This document shows positions 52,295 through 61,402 of a stretch of DNA of 64,000 nucleotides, in pieces. The position numbers and the translations under genes were made by a program. Location of the stretch: the NCBI GenBank assembly GCA_051647535.1, contig JBOFEA010000004.1, positions 124,001 through 188,000 of the forward strand. The letters are read 5' to 3'. The stretch is from Brevinema_A sp051647535 (GTDB taxonomy: Bacteria > Spirochaetota > Brevinematia > Brevinematales > Brevinemataceae). Each line of letters opens with the position of its first letter. Within the stretch, counting starts at the first letter, position 1. Under the pieces are notes generated by a model. That model searched no databases. It was not told the DNA's origin and saw only the letters and a program-made list of their open reading frames with translations.

Positions 52295-52323
52295 AAAACA
52301 CTCTCTTAATGAGAGTGTTTTTT
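52293..52323. terminator. bidirectional hairpin terminator
   Basis: AAAAAACACTCTC (52293-52305) and GAGAGTGTTTTTT (52311-52323) pair perfectly around a 5-nt loop. It ends the sigma operon on one strand and the V-ATPase operon on the other. Confidence 0.93.
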
Positions 52324-52326
52324 AAT

Positions 52327-52953
52327 TTAAAATTCGGATTCTTTTCGGACAATATCTTTCACTTTCATAAGACGAGAAAGATTAGAACGATCCATTTCAT
52401 CAAGTTTCATGACAATGAATCGAATAATTTCTTTTGTTTGAGGAATTAATCGATATTCTAATGCATTAACACGACGACGGGTTCTTTCAATTTCAATAGC
52501 TAGAAGATGAACTAATTTTTCTACTTGAGAAAGAGAGATTAATTTTTGAACAACACCGGAAAATATATCCAGAGCAGAATCAATTTCTGCAGAAGTACCT
52601 ACTAAACCGTACTCATGAAGAGAACCTTTTTGTTCAACCGAGCATTCAGAAGACCTTACACCTAAATGATTAACAACTTTAGTTTGAAGAATAACCTCAG
52701 CATTAGAAGAACCAAGAATCATTAATGCAGCTGTACTATCCATCACACCACGTGCAATCATAAAGTAAGAATAGGCTCTTTTGAGATCTTCTTCAACTTC
52801 TTCACGGAGATCTTTAACGAGATGGATTTTTTCCAAAAACAATTTAGTAAGAGCATCTTGCTTATCTTTAAGGAGTTTATGCCCGCGAGAAGCTGTTCGG
52901 AGTTTGGTTTTTTGGGATTGGAGCTCCATTCTATTAGGATTTGCCTGAATCAT
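52327..52953 (-). CDS. atpD: V/A-type ATPase subunit D (central stalk)
   Basis: 208 residues of two long helices, as expected for the rotor shaft inside the A3B3 head. The conserved start NPNRMELQSQKTKLRTASRGHKLLKDKQDAL and the C-terminal RRVNALEYRLIPQTKEIIRFI match subunit D. GGAGG lies 5 nt before ATG 52953. It is the last gene of the operon, 10 bp after subunit B. Confidence 0.96.
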   Translation of the reverse strand: MIQANPNRMELQSQKTKLRTASRGHKLLKDKQDALTKLFLEKIHLVKDLREEVEEDLKRAYSYFMIARGVMDSTAALMILGSSNAEVILQTKVVNHLGVRSSECSVEQKGSLHEYGLVGTSAEIDSALDIFSGVVQKLISLSQVEKLVHLLAIEIERTRRRVNALEYRLIPQTKEIIRFIVMKLDEMDRSNLSRLMKVKDIVRKESEF

Positions 52954-52962
52954 ACCCGCCTC

Positions 52963-54360
52963 CTACTTCTTGTGAGCTTTATCAATATACTCTTGAAGAT
53001 ATTTTTCTTTATATTCTTGACGAATACGTTTCAATTCTGAAATTGGAAGTTCTGCCATAATTTCATAACCAATCGCGAGAGTATCTTCAATAATTCTTCT
53101 ATTTTCGGTTTCACCTTGCTCAACAAATTCTCGTTCATAACGGTCAACAAAAGCTGCAAATTTTTGATCATTTGGTGTTAACGCACCTTCACCGAGGATA
53201 ACTTCCAATTCCTTAGCTTCTTTCCCACGAGCATACGCAGCAAACAGCTGATTAGCAAAATCGGCATGGTCTTCTCTAGTTTTGTTTTTACCAATTCCCT
53301 TGTCACGAAGACGAGAAAGTGAAGGAAGAACATCCACTGGAGGATAAATACCTTTAGAATGAAGAGTACGGGAAAGAATGATTTGACCTTCAGTAATATA
53401 ACCAGTAAGATCAGGAATAGGGTGAGTTTTATCATCTTCAGGCATAGAAAGAATAGGAATCATTGTGACAGAACCTTCTTTACCGTTTACTTTACCGGCT
53501 CTTTCATAAAGAGTAGCCAAGTCGGTGTAAAGATATCCAGGATAACCACGGCGTCCGGGAACTTCTTTACGAGCGGCGGAAATTTCACGAAGAGCTTCAG
53601 CATAGTTAGTCATATCAGTAAGAATAACTAAGATATGCATATTATGTTCAAAAGCTAAATATTCAGCAGTAGTTAACGCCATACGAGGAGTAGAGATTCT
53701 TTCAATAGAAGGATCGTCAGCCAAATTAATAAACATAACAGTACGTTCAATAGCACCTGTTTTACGGAGATCTTCCATAAAAAAGTCAGCTTCTTCGTAT
53801 GTCACACCCATCGCAGCAAATACCACAGCAAAATTATCACCATCTTTCAATGTTTTCGCTTGACGTGCGATTTGAGCAGCCAAGTGGGCATGAGGAAGAC
53901 CTGAACCGGAAAAAATAGGAAGTTTTTGACCACGAACCAACGGACTCATTCCATCAATAGAAGAAATTCCTGTTTGAATAAACTCATCGGGATAATCTCG
54001 GCTGAAAGGATTAATTGCAGCTCCGTTGATATCAAGATATTTATCGGGAATTAATTTAGGAGCACCGTCTTTTGGATTACCGGAACCGTCAAAAACACGT
54101 CCCAACATATCAATAGATAATGGTACTGTTAATGTTTTACCTAAGAAAGTGACTTTGGTATCTCTCGTATCAATACCGGTTGTTCCTTCAAATACCTGTA
54201 CAAGAGCACGATCGGTTTGAGTTTCCAATACTTTACCGTTTCTTCGGGTTCCGTCAGATAATTCGATTTCAACCAATTCTTCATATTTTACATTAGCTAC
54301 TTTTTCTACAATAACTAGAGGTCCTTCGACTCCACGGATCGTTTGATATTCTTTAAGCAT
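52963..54360 (-). CDS. atpB: V/A-type ATPase subunit B (non-catalytic)
   Basis: The non-catalytic nucleotide-binding head subunit. It starts MLKEYQTIRGVEGPLVIVE, has SGSGLPHAHLAAQIARQA where subunit A has its P-loop, and later ILSRTLHSKGIYPPVDVLPSLSRL. The longest frame begins at 54411, but ATG 54360 has GGAGG 5 nt upstream and gives 465 residues. That ATG lies inside the last codons of subunit A (8-nt overlap), which couples translation. Confidence 0.97.
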   Translation of the reverse strand: MLKEYQTIRGVEGPLVIVEKVANVKYEELVEIELSDGTRRNGKVLETQTDRALVQVFEGTTGIDTRDTKVTFLGKTLTVPLSIDMLGRVFDGSGNPKDGAPKLIPDKYLDINGAAINPFSRDYPDEFIQTGISSIDGMSPLVRGQKLPIFSGSGLPHAHLAAQIARQAKTLKDGDNFAVVFAAMGVTYEEADFFMEDLRKTGAIERTVMFINLADDPSIERISTPRMALTTAEYLAFEHNMHILVILTDMTNYAEALREISAARKEVPGRRGYPGYLYTDLATLYERAGKVNGKEGSVTMIPILSMPEDDKTHPIPDLTGYITEGQIILSRTLHSKGIYPPVDVLPSLSRLRDKGIGKNKTREDHADFANQLFAAYARGKEAKELEVILGEGALTPNDQKFAAFVDRYEREFVEQGETENRRIIEDTLAIGYEIMAELPISELKRIRQEYKEKYLQEYIDKAHKK

Positions 54361-56134
54361 TCTTTCCTCCAGTTCCCAGAGCGGCAAACTCTTTTTTGAT
54401 TTCTTTTTCAAAAGCTTCTATTTCTGAAGCAAATTGGTCTGTAGGGATATACTTGAGTTCAGCAAATTTTTGATTACATGGAAGCTCTTCAATTGACAAA
54501 AATTCCACACCTGATTTAATAGCTTCTTGACCTTGATGATAAAACAATAGGATTGCACCCAGCATCCCTCTTTGTTTTTCCATAGGAGTATATGTATCAA
54601 CATCATGAAAAGAGTTTTGATGAAGGAAATCTTCTCTAATCTGCTTTGCGGTATGAAGTACTAAACGCTGTTCACGAGTTAAAGAATCAATACCAACCAA
54701 GCGTACAATTTCTTTAAGTTCCGCTTCTTCTTTAAGAAGACGCATTCCTAAAGAACGCATTTCACTCCAATCTTCAGACACATGCTGTCTCCAAAATTCA
54801 GTTAATTGAGATACATATTGAGAATAACTTTGAAGCCAATCAATAGCAGGAAAATGTCTTTGATACGCCAAAGAAGAACTCAAAGCCCAAAACACTTTAA
54901 CAACACGCAGAGTATTTTGAGTCACAGGCTCAGAGAAGTCACCTCCAGGAGGTGATACCGCACCAATAACAGAAACAGAAGCAACTTTTTCTTTACTTCC
55001 TAAAACCTCAACCATACCTGCTCTTTCATAGAATGTTGCCAGCTTAGATCCCAAATATGCAGGATAACCTTCTTCACCGGGCATTTCTTCCAAACGACCA
55101 CTCATTTCACGAAGAGCTTCCGCCCAACGGGATGTTGAATCAGCCATAATAGCAACGTGGTATCCTTGATCTCTGAAATACTCAGCTAAGGTTATTCCTG
55201 TATAAATAGAAGCTTCCCTCGCAGCAACAGGCATATTAGAAGTATTCGCAATAAGAACGGTTCTATCCATTAAGGGTTTTCCTGATTTTGGATCAATCAA
55301 TTCCGGAAATTCTTTTAATACGTCTGTCATTTCGTTTCCACGCTCACCACAGCCAACATAAACCACAACTTCCGCTTCTGACCATTTTGCCAACTGGTGC
55401 TGAGTAACTGTTTTACCGGCTCCGAAAGGCCCAGGAATCGCTGCCGTTCCTCCCTTAACCAAAGGAAAGAAAGTATCAATAACACGCTGTCCTGTCATCA
55501 TTTGAGTACGAGGCACCAACTTTTTCTTTACCGGTCTTGGCACACGTACAGGCCAATAGTGTGATAAATAAAGTTTTACTTCTTTTTGTGTTTTTTCATC
55601 AATAAGTGTTCCAATTACTTCTTTTACATTATAAGAACCGGATTTAATAGATTTAAGCTCTCCCTTAACACCGTATGGTACTAAAATACGAGTTTCTATT
55701 AATTCTGTTTCTTGAACTACACCAAGAACATCTCCCGCTTCAACCTGATCACCAATCGCAGCTACAGCATGAAACTCCCATTTTTTAGTATGATCCAACG
55801 CAGGCACATCAATACCGCGTGCAATAAAAATAGATCCGGATGCCTTTTCAATAGCTTCTAAAGGACGCTGAATACCGTCGAAAAAGCTTCCAATCAGTCC
55901 GGGTCCTAATTCTAATGATAACGGTTTTTCAGTAGAAACAACCGGTTCACCCGGTCCAACTCCTGAAGTTTCTTCATAAACCTGAATATATGCTTTATCT
56001 CCATCAAGACGGATAATTTCACCGATAAGCTGCATATCTCCAACTTTAACCATATCAAACATTTTTGTTCCAGTCATACCGCTCGCAATCACGAGAGGAC
56101 CAGTAACTTTAACAATTTGTCCGTGTTCTTTCAT
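54353..56134 (-). CDS. atpA: V/A-type ATPase catalytic subunit A
   Basis: 593 residues: the catalytic head subunit that binds ATP. The Walker A loop GPFGAGKT is at 235-242, preceded by FFPLVKGGTAAIPG; MADSTSRWAEALREMSGRLEEMPGEEGYPAYL follows. The extra non-homologous domain (about residues 110-185) that separates A from F-type beta subunits is present. The ATG directly abuts the stop codon of subunit F. Confidence 0.98.
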   Translation of the reverse strand: MKEHGQIVKVTGPLVIASGMTGTKMFDMVKVGDMQLIGEIIRLDGDKAYIQVYEETSGVGPGEPVVSTEKPLSLELGPGLIGSFFDGIQRPLEAIEKASGSIFIARGIDVPALDHTKKWEFHAVAAIGDQVEAGDVLGVVQETELIETRILVPYGVKGELKSIKSGSYNVKEVIGTLIDEKTQKEVKLYLSHYWPVRVPRPVKKKLVPRTQMMTGQRVIDTFFPLVKGGTAAIPGPFGAGKTVTQHQLAKWSEAEVVVYVGCGERGNEMTDVLKEFPELIDPKSGKPLMDRTVLIANTSNMPVAAREASIYTGITLAEYFRDQGYHVAIMADSTSRWAEALREMSGRLEEMPGEEGYPAYLGSKLATFYERAGMVEVLGSKEKVASVSVIGAVSPPGGDFSEPVTQNTLRVVKVFWALSSSLAYQRHFPAIDWLQSYSQYVSQLTEFWRQHVSEDWSEMRSLGMRLLKEEAELKEIVRLVGIDSLTREQRLVLHTAKQIREDFLHQNSFHDVDTYTPMEKQRGMLGAILLFYHQGQEAIKSGVEFLSIEELPCNQKFAELKYIPTDQFASEIEAFEKEIKKEFAALGTGGKNA

Positions 56135-56476
56135 TTAGTTTCCTCCCTTTTGGGTAAAAATATCCATACCGATCGCTCTAGTGACTTGACTGCTAAGACT
56201 TTTTACTGCTAACCCAATACCACCTGAAGCTCCAGGAATAAGCGTCACTGCAGTTTCTCTATGCTGTTCATTTACATCACTAATAACTTCAAGTACAGAT
56301 TCGGCAAGATTTTCTTCAACAAAAATAATTCCAAAGGTTTTCTGTTCTGCAGCCTTACGCAACGCGTCAACAAGCTGTTCCGATGTTTCAACTTCAAAAG
56401 CCTCTGCACCGATAGAACGAAACGGGAGGACCGTATCGGAAGTGCCTATTACTGCTATTTTTTTAATTTCCGACAT
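56135..56476 (-). CDS. atpF: V/A-type ATPase subunit F
   Basis: 113 residues with the small Rossmann-like F fold: KKIAVIGTSDTVLPFRSIGAEAFEV, FGIIFVEENLAESV and LIPGASGGIG. It binds subunit D in the rotor. It overlaps subunit C by 14 bp. This corresponds to ntpG in the Enterococcus hirae operon. Confidence 0.93.
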   Translation of the reverse strand: MSEIKKIAVIGTSDTVLPFRSIGAEAFEVETSEQLVDALRKAAEQKTFGIIFVEENLAESVLEVISDVNEQHRETAVTLIPGASGGIGLAVKSLSSQVTRAIGMDIFTQKGGN

Positions 56477-57473
56477 TTCTGATTCTCCCTTTAATTTCTT
56501 CAGAACTCATATTATTGAGCTTTCCGATAATAATCAATTTGAGATTCTTTAATTCCATTGACACAGATCTAAGAGCCTCCTCTGCTACAGCAGGACCTTC
56601 ATTAATATAAGAAAATTCTTTTACCAAATCTATTAGAAACTCATCTATCTGCTTTTCTAATAACGAACATGACTTCTTTGAAATCCATTCATTAATCCCC
56701 GGCATAAACAAATCTCCATACCAAGTTTCACGAATTAAATCAGGAACATCGTCAACAGAAATATTCGCATAATCTGCAAAAAATAATTCCGAAATCATTC
56801 CTCCAGGAATCATCAAATGGGTAATATAATCCTTTTCTAATCCAATATTTTTTGCACGTAGAAAATTCTTAATATTCTCACAATCAACTTCTTTTTGATA
56901 AAATTCAAAAATAGGTCGGTAATATCCGGGTTCATTCTCTGCTGCTTTCTTTAATACCTGCAACCGATATCCGTAATATGCACTATCAATCAAAAAATCA
57001 GCAAATCTTATATCATGAGTTGTATGATTTTGTTGAAACATTATTAATGCTTGAGCTACTGGTTGAGGAAGTTCATTAAATAGTTCATTTTCTATAATTG
57101 AAAACATTTTCTCAGGCGCAATAGTACCTTCTTCCGAAAGATGACTCCAATTAACTTCTGTATGAGTTAATTTTGCTTTATAACACAATTTAAGATTATT
57201 AAGATCATATCTCATTTTGTGTACAGACAAAATAATAGGACAAGGAGCCATTTCTTTAATTTGCTCCATTTTATTTTTATAATAACTTCCCAAAACAGGA
57301 GCAAATTCTTTTAGAGTTTTCTCATGAAACATCGATCCATATACAGTATCTTCCAATAATTTCACGAGAGAATCCGTATCCGCAGCTTCCGCAAACGTAC
57401 CAAATTGATTATCTGTTAACAAATTCGCACGTTCGGATCGGAGAAGCCCGCTAAGATATCCCCAGCTCTCCAT
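56463..57473 (-). CDS. atpC: V/A-type ATPase subunit C (d-type coupler)
   Basis: 336 residues, helical throughout, joining the central stalk to the proteolipid ring. Characteristic segments are WGYLSGLLRSERANLLT at the start, IILSVHKMRYDLNNLKLCYKAK and FYQKEVDCENIKNFLRAKNIGL in the middle. GGAG of the start overlaps the subunit E stop codon. Matches the vacuolar d/archaeal C family in length and layout. Confidence 0.92.
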   Translation of the reverse strand: MESWGYLSGLLRSERANLLTDNQFGTFAEAADTDSLVKLLEDTVYGSMFHEKTLKEFAPVLGSYYKNKMEQIKEMAPCPIILSVHKMRYDLNNLKLCYKAKLTHTEVNWSHLSEEGTIAPEKMFSIIENELFNELPQPVAQALIMFQQNHTTHDIRFADFLIDSAYYGYRLQVLKKAAENEPGYYRPIFEFYQKEVDCENIKNFLRAKNIGLEKDYITHLMIPGGMISELFFADYANISVDDVPDLIRETWYGDLFMPGINEWISKKSCSLLEKQIDEFLIDLVKEFSYINEGPAVAEEALRSVSMELKNLKLIIIGKLNNMSSEEIKGRIRNVGN

Positions 57474-57476
57474 AGG

Positions 57477-58052
57477 CTACTCCTTAAACATCATATCAGC
57501 AACAGATCTTTCAACATCTTCTCGAAGAAGCGAAAAAAGTGTATCTAATGAGATATTAACCAAACTGTCTTCTTCCTGCAGAAAAAGTCCACCAATAAAA
57601 TTCCCAGGTTCGGTTGAAAAAGAAAAACTTCCTCCACAGCTTTGATTTAAATCATTAAGCCACTGAGTATTTAAATAATTTTCATTCTTCCCAAGGATAA
57701 TTTTTTCAGACTTTTTGACAGCGGCTTTCAATACCAACTGCTTCATCATAACAGGGTAATCAGCTGAAGAAATAAATTCTTGTTTTGCTTTATCAAACGC
57801 ATCCTTAATATGAACACGCTTTCTTTCTAACAAGTTGTTTGCTAACGAACGCCGCGCATCAATAATAAGTCCGCGTTTAATATTTGCACCAAGATTTTGA
57901 GCGTTTTTATCGGATTCCTGTTGATATTTTTCTGCGTGATGTTTTGTTTCTTTTAATATTTCAGCTTTTTGCTTTTCTGCCGCTTCTAAACGTAATTGTT
58001 TTTTTTGTTCGGCGTCAGCAATAATTTTTTTTTGGATATCTTCTAAAGCCAT
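57477..58052 (-). CDS. atpE: V/A-type ATPase subunit E (peripheral stalk)
   Basis: 191 residues: a long charged helix (DAEQKKQLRLEAAEKQKAEILKETKHH) and a compact C-terminal domain that fits subunit E. ATG 58052 is preferred, with AAGGGG 6 nt upstream; the frame also opens with TTG at 58055. The peripheral stalk holds the head still while the rotor turns, with subunit G/H as partner. Confidence 0.9.
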   Translation of the reverse strand: MALEDIQKKIIADAEQKKQLRLEAAEKQKAEILKETKHHAEKYQQESDKNAQNLGANIKRGLIIDARRSLANNLLERKRVHIKDAFDKAKQEFISSADYPVMMKQLVLKAAVKKSEKIILGKNENYLNTQWLNDLNQSCGGSFSFSTEPGNFIGGLFLQEEDSLVNISLDTLFSLLREDVERSVADMMFKE

Positions 58053-58102
58053 CAACAGCCCCTTAGGTTTTTTATTCAGTTTCTATAAGAAAAATAATTC
58101 TC

Positions 58103-58654
58103 TTACTGACCAAGATTCATTAGAAGAATAGATGCTAAAAGTCCGAAAACAGCAAATGTTTCTACCATTGCAGGAAGAATAATTGCTTGTCCCATTTGTT
58201 TAGGACGTCTTGCAATCAATTGCATTCCAGCTGCTGATACTTTACCTTGCCAAATTCCAGAAATAAGACCACATATACCTACAGGAAGTGAAGCAAACAA
58301 TAATTGCAGTCCTCGTGTTAAATCAATGTCTGCAATACCTAATACCATAAATGCATATAAAAGACCATAAATTCCTTGTGTCATAGGAAGAGCTTGTAGA
58401 ACAAGAACACTACCAAACTTCTTTGCATCTTCTGTTAATACAGCATTTCCTACTTGTCCAGCCAATCCTACCCCAACACTTGATCCATACCCACCTGCAA
58501 AAGTGGCAAACGCAGCTCCAAAAACAGCAAATACTAATCCCCAATTAACACTTTTCCAAACACTTGGTTCTGTTGCCATTTGAACTGCTTCTTGTGCAAA
58601 TCCTGGTGCAGCCAAAAATAAAGCCATAATTGATAATGCAAACATTTTTTTCAT
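58103..58654 (-). CDS. atpK: V/A-type ATPase proteolipid subunit K
   Basis: 183 residues: a signal-like helix (MKKMFALSIMALFLAAPGFA) followed by two hairpins, four membrane helices. The ion-binding Glu is E165 (PAMVETFAVFGLL). The other residues that bind Na+ in Enterococcus hirae NtpK are also present: L89, T92, Q93 and Y96 (in ALPMTQGIYG) and Q136 (GIWQGKVSAAG). The first hairpin has Gln instead of a second carboxylate, as in V-type rings. GGAGG lies 7 nt before the ATG. A 100-bp gap separates it from subunit I. Confidence 0.96.
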   Translation of the reverse strand: MKKMFALSIMALFLAAPGFAQEAVQMATEPSVWKSVNWGLVFAVFGAAFATFAGGYGSSVGVGLAGQVGNAVLTEDAKKFGSVLVLQALPMTQGIYGLLYAFMVLGIADIDLTRGLQLLFASLPVGICGLISGIWQGKVSAAGMQLIARRPKQMGQAIILPAMVETFAVFGLLASILLMNLGQ

Positions 58655-58754
58655 CGTGAAACCTCCATTTCACCAAGTAATATACTATGAACGTATACAC
58701 TCGTACTAATCGGAATATTTTTTTTAAATTATTTTTTGAAACAATTTATTTAAT

Positions 58755-60800
58755 TTACTTTACAGTATAGTGAGAACCTTGTCTCGCTAAGGGTTTGTAA
58801 TCTTTACCCCCTCCCTGCATAAATTGACCGAAAAATTCTACAAACTGAAGACGGAGAGCATGTACAAATGCTCCAAATCCACCCAATACCAAGTTAAACA
58901 AGTGTAAAACAAACAACATTAAGATTCCAAAAATAGATAGTATTGGATTGATTGATGATAATCCATTTATCATATCAAAGCATAATTGATTGAATACATT
59001 TGCTATAATACCGGACGACAATCCTAGTGCTAACAGCCTTGCATAAGAAAGAAGATTACTCAAATATCCAGAAATACCGTACAATTCCCAAGCACCGGCA
59101 AGCGGTCCTAAAATACCCGAAACAAATCCTTTTTGAAATCCTTTACGCATAGAATTGAGAATAATCAACCCAGCACCAACTTTCATTAATACAAAAAATA
59201 ATGATACCTGCTGCTCAGAAACCAATTCCAAACCAGCCATCCCAGCAATCCATGAGAAAACCGCCCATCCGAAAAATCCCGTTAACAAAATAATCCAAGG
59301 AAAATCATCAAATAGAGCATTAATACCGTTATTCTTCAACGAAACAATAAATTTAATCCAATAGCCGTACCAAAGTTGTAGTGCACCCAAAAAAAGCGAT
59401 ACAAACAATACAACTAAAGGTTTATCAAAAAACGATGATCCATCAGCAAATCGAAAACTCAAATCTTGTAATGCAGGAATAGGTATGTAATCGGTAAAGA
59501 GATTTCCAGCATAAGAACCAAACAACACCCCTGCAATTACTGCTGAAAATCCACTCCAAATAAGAAGCGAATAAAAAGCAACAAGACTATGATTAGCTCT
59601 ATTTTTCAACACCATAAACGAAGAAAATAATACCATCAATGCTCCATACAACGCATCACCTAAACACATTCCATAATAGATAAAATAAAATATTGATAAA
59701 TGCGGAGTAGGATCTACTGTTGTACCATACATTGGTGTACCATACATATTAGTTAATACCGCAAAAGGTTTGGTAAGGGAATTGTTCGACAAAAATACAG
59801 GAACCTGATCATACTCTTCTTCAATCGGATTTTCTATTGTGACATCTATTGATTTGTTATAAATTGATAAAATCGCCTCTACTTTAGGCATAAAATTTTC
59901 AGGAACCCATGCCCGAAAAAATTGAACCGTATCTGTTTGAAGAGCCATAGCACTGGCTTTTTGAAGCTGGGCATCCATTTCCAGTATATCATGAATTAAT
60001 GTCAAATCACTAATATTTTCAGCATAAGTTTTCCATTTGGAAACAGCCTCAGAGTAATTTTTATTTAATTGTTCTATTTCGCGTTTAAGATCTTCAATCA
60101 TTTGATCTGTTTTACCGGATCTCTTAGTAACCGATAAGGTATTGAACGGATGATTTTTAATTACAGAAAGAACTTTGTCCCATACTTCACGATGAGCTAC
60201 AACATAGCAATAAACTTCGCCTTCTTCAACCCATGCCGGTAAAACTTCTGATAATTCCGTTTCCTGAATGATATCGCTCTTAAATATTTCAAAAACAGAA
60301 TCTGAAACATGCCCAACAACCCCTTTCAAAAAAGGATCCTTGTCAAAAAGCGGATCAAAATCAGGAACAACAGACGACCATCGTTCAACAGATTCAAGTT
60401 CATTATTTAAAACTTCAAGCATCGATGCTGAATGTTTGGTTTTCTTATCCAATTCTTTTAAATCTCGAGCAACTTGATCAAAATCATATTTTTGACGAAT
60501 TTTTTCTAAAGTATCCACCGACGTCACTTCAAATTTTGGAATCTTTACTTGTGTAATTTCTTCTATATTATGAAGAGCTGCTGCTAGTTCTTTTTTGTTT
60601 TCTTCCAAATTCGAATACTCCATAGGAACATCCTTCAAATCAGCTGCCCATACATCCGAAACATATCCGCCTTCTTCCGACGCCTGACTGTTTAGAACAT
60701 CAATATGTACCGAATCCAACATCTGCAACTCATTCAATAAAGAACTACTAACCGAATCAGAAACAACGATTGTTAATTTTTTCATTTTAACTATTGCCAT
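58755..60800 (-). CDS. atpI: V/A-type ATPase subunit I (membrane stator)
   Basis: 681 residues: a cytoplasmic N-terminal half with coiled coil (about 1-350) and a membrane half of about seven to eight helices. The key SYARLLALGLSSG segment carries the Arg that interacts with the proteolipid Glu, and GAFVHALRLQFVEFFGQFMQGGG closes the protein. GAAGG lies 6 nt before ATG 60800. It overlaps the preceding small gene by 14 bp. Confidence 0.95.
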   Translation of the reverse strand: MAIVKMKKLTIVVSDSVSSSLLNELQMLDSVHIDVLNSQASEEGGYVSDVWAADLKDVPMEYSNLEENKKELAAALHNIEEITQVKIPKFEVTSVDTLEKIRQKYDFDQVARDLKELDKKTKHSASMLEVLNNELESVERWSSVVPDFDPLFDKDPFLKGVVGHVSDSVFEIFKSDIIQETELSEVLPAWVEEGEVYCYVVAHREVWDKVLSVIKNHPFNTLSVTKRSGKTDQMIEDLKREIEQLNKNYSEAVSKWKTYAENISDLTLIHDILEMDAQLQKASAMALQTDTVQFFRAWVPENFMPKVEAILSIYNKSIDVTIENPIEEEYDQVPVFLSNNSLTKPFAVLTNMYGTPMYGTTVDPTPHLSIFYFIYYGMCLGDALYGALMVLFSSFMVLKNRANHSLVAFYSLLIWSGFSAVIAGVLFGSYAGNLFTDYIPIPALQDLSFRFADGSSFFDKPLVVLFVSLFLGALQLWYGYWIKFIVSLKNNGINALFDDFPWIILLTGFFGWAVFSWIAGMAGLELVSEQQVSLFFVLMKVGAGLIILNSMRKGFQKGFVSGILGPLAGAWELYGISGYLSNLLSYARLLALGLSSGIIANVFNQLCFDMINGLSSINPILSIFGILMLFVLHLFNLVLGGFGAFVHALRLQFVEFFGQFMQGGGKDYKPLARQGSHYTVK

Positions 60801-61113
60801 AGCGTACCTTCATTTGTTCTATTAAAAATACCGTCACTCTAGCTTTATGTTTTTCAGCTTCTCGGTCTAAAACTGTAAGATCCTTATCCAAATTACTCAA
60901 AATTTTTTGAGATTCTTTTTGACCTTCTTCTCTGAATTCAGCAACAATTTGTTCTCTCGAATCTCGTGCCGTTGATTTGGCTTTTTCCATAATAGATACA
61001 GCTTCTTCATTAGCGTTTTTAATAATCGTTTGAACGTTTTCTTCAACAGAACATAATATTTCTTTGGCTTTTTGCTCTGCCTGATAAATTATCTGCAGTT
61101 TCTGTTCATTCAT
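60787..61113 (-). CDS. V/A-type ATPase subunit G/H-like (peripheral stalk)
   Basis: 108 residues, one long amphipathic helix rich in E, K, A and Q (YQAEQKAKEILCSVEENVQTIIKN, then ANEEAVSIMEKAKSTARDSREQI) as in subunit G/H or NtpF, the partner of subunit E. GGAGGG lies 7 nt before ATG 61113. It opens the operon, in the same position as ntpF in Enterococcus hirae; the promoter is at 61166-61194. Confidence 0.85.
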   Translation of the reverse strand: MNEQKLQIIYQAEQKAKEILCSVEENVQTIIKNANEEAVSIMEKAKSTARDSREQIVAEFREEGQKESQKILSNLDKDLTVLDREAEKHKARVTVFLIEQMKVRYGNS

Positions 61114-61402
61114 GAAAAAGCCCTCCTTTTAATGAATTATATTAATAATACCAATATTTCTATTAATTATACTAATAATCGGTATTTTTTGCAAAAATTA
61201 CAAACTTTTTTACAATAAAAAAACGAATAAAAACTTTATCAACCTTGATTTTATCATTTTTTTACAGTAATATTATATTATTAATCTATTATTAATTGTA
61301 AATACAATATTAATAACAAATCATTTATTTTTATATATTTTGTATATCAATCTTATTTCATTTTTTTATTATTAGATTCGATATATCAATAGAGAGGATT
61401 CT
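61114..61402. other. 289-bp AT-rich divergent promoter region
   Basis: Contains the V-ATPase operon promoter and an imperfect tandem repeat (61135-61149 and 61165-61179). An imperfect dyad lies at 61290-61315 (ATTGTA-AA-TACAAT core). No ORF or RNA gene was seen. Confidence 0.6.
61166..61194 (-). promoter_or_regulatory. sigma-70 promoter of the V-ATPase operon
   Basis: On the minus strand TTGCAA (61189-61194), a 17-nt spacer and a perfect TATAAT (61166-61171), about 53 nt before the first start codon. Confidence 0.7.

Noticed and set aside
53359..53631. Plus-strand frame opposite V-ATPase subunit B
   Set aside because: Antisense shadow of a highly conserved gene.
61290..61315. Imperfect dyad with ATTGTA-AA-TACAAT core
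   Set aside because: The outer pairing needs a 2-nt bulge and the region is almost pure A/T, so chance is likely.
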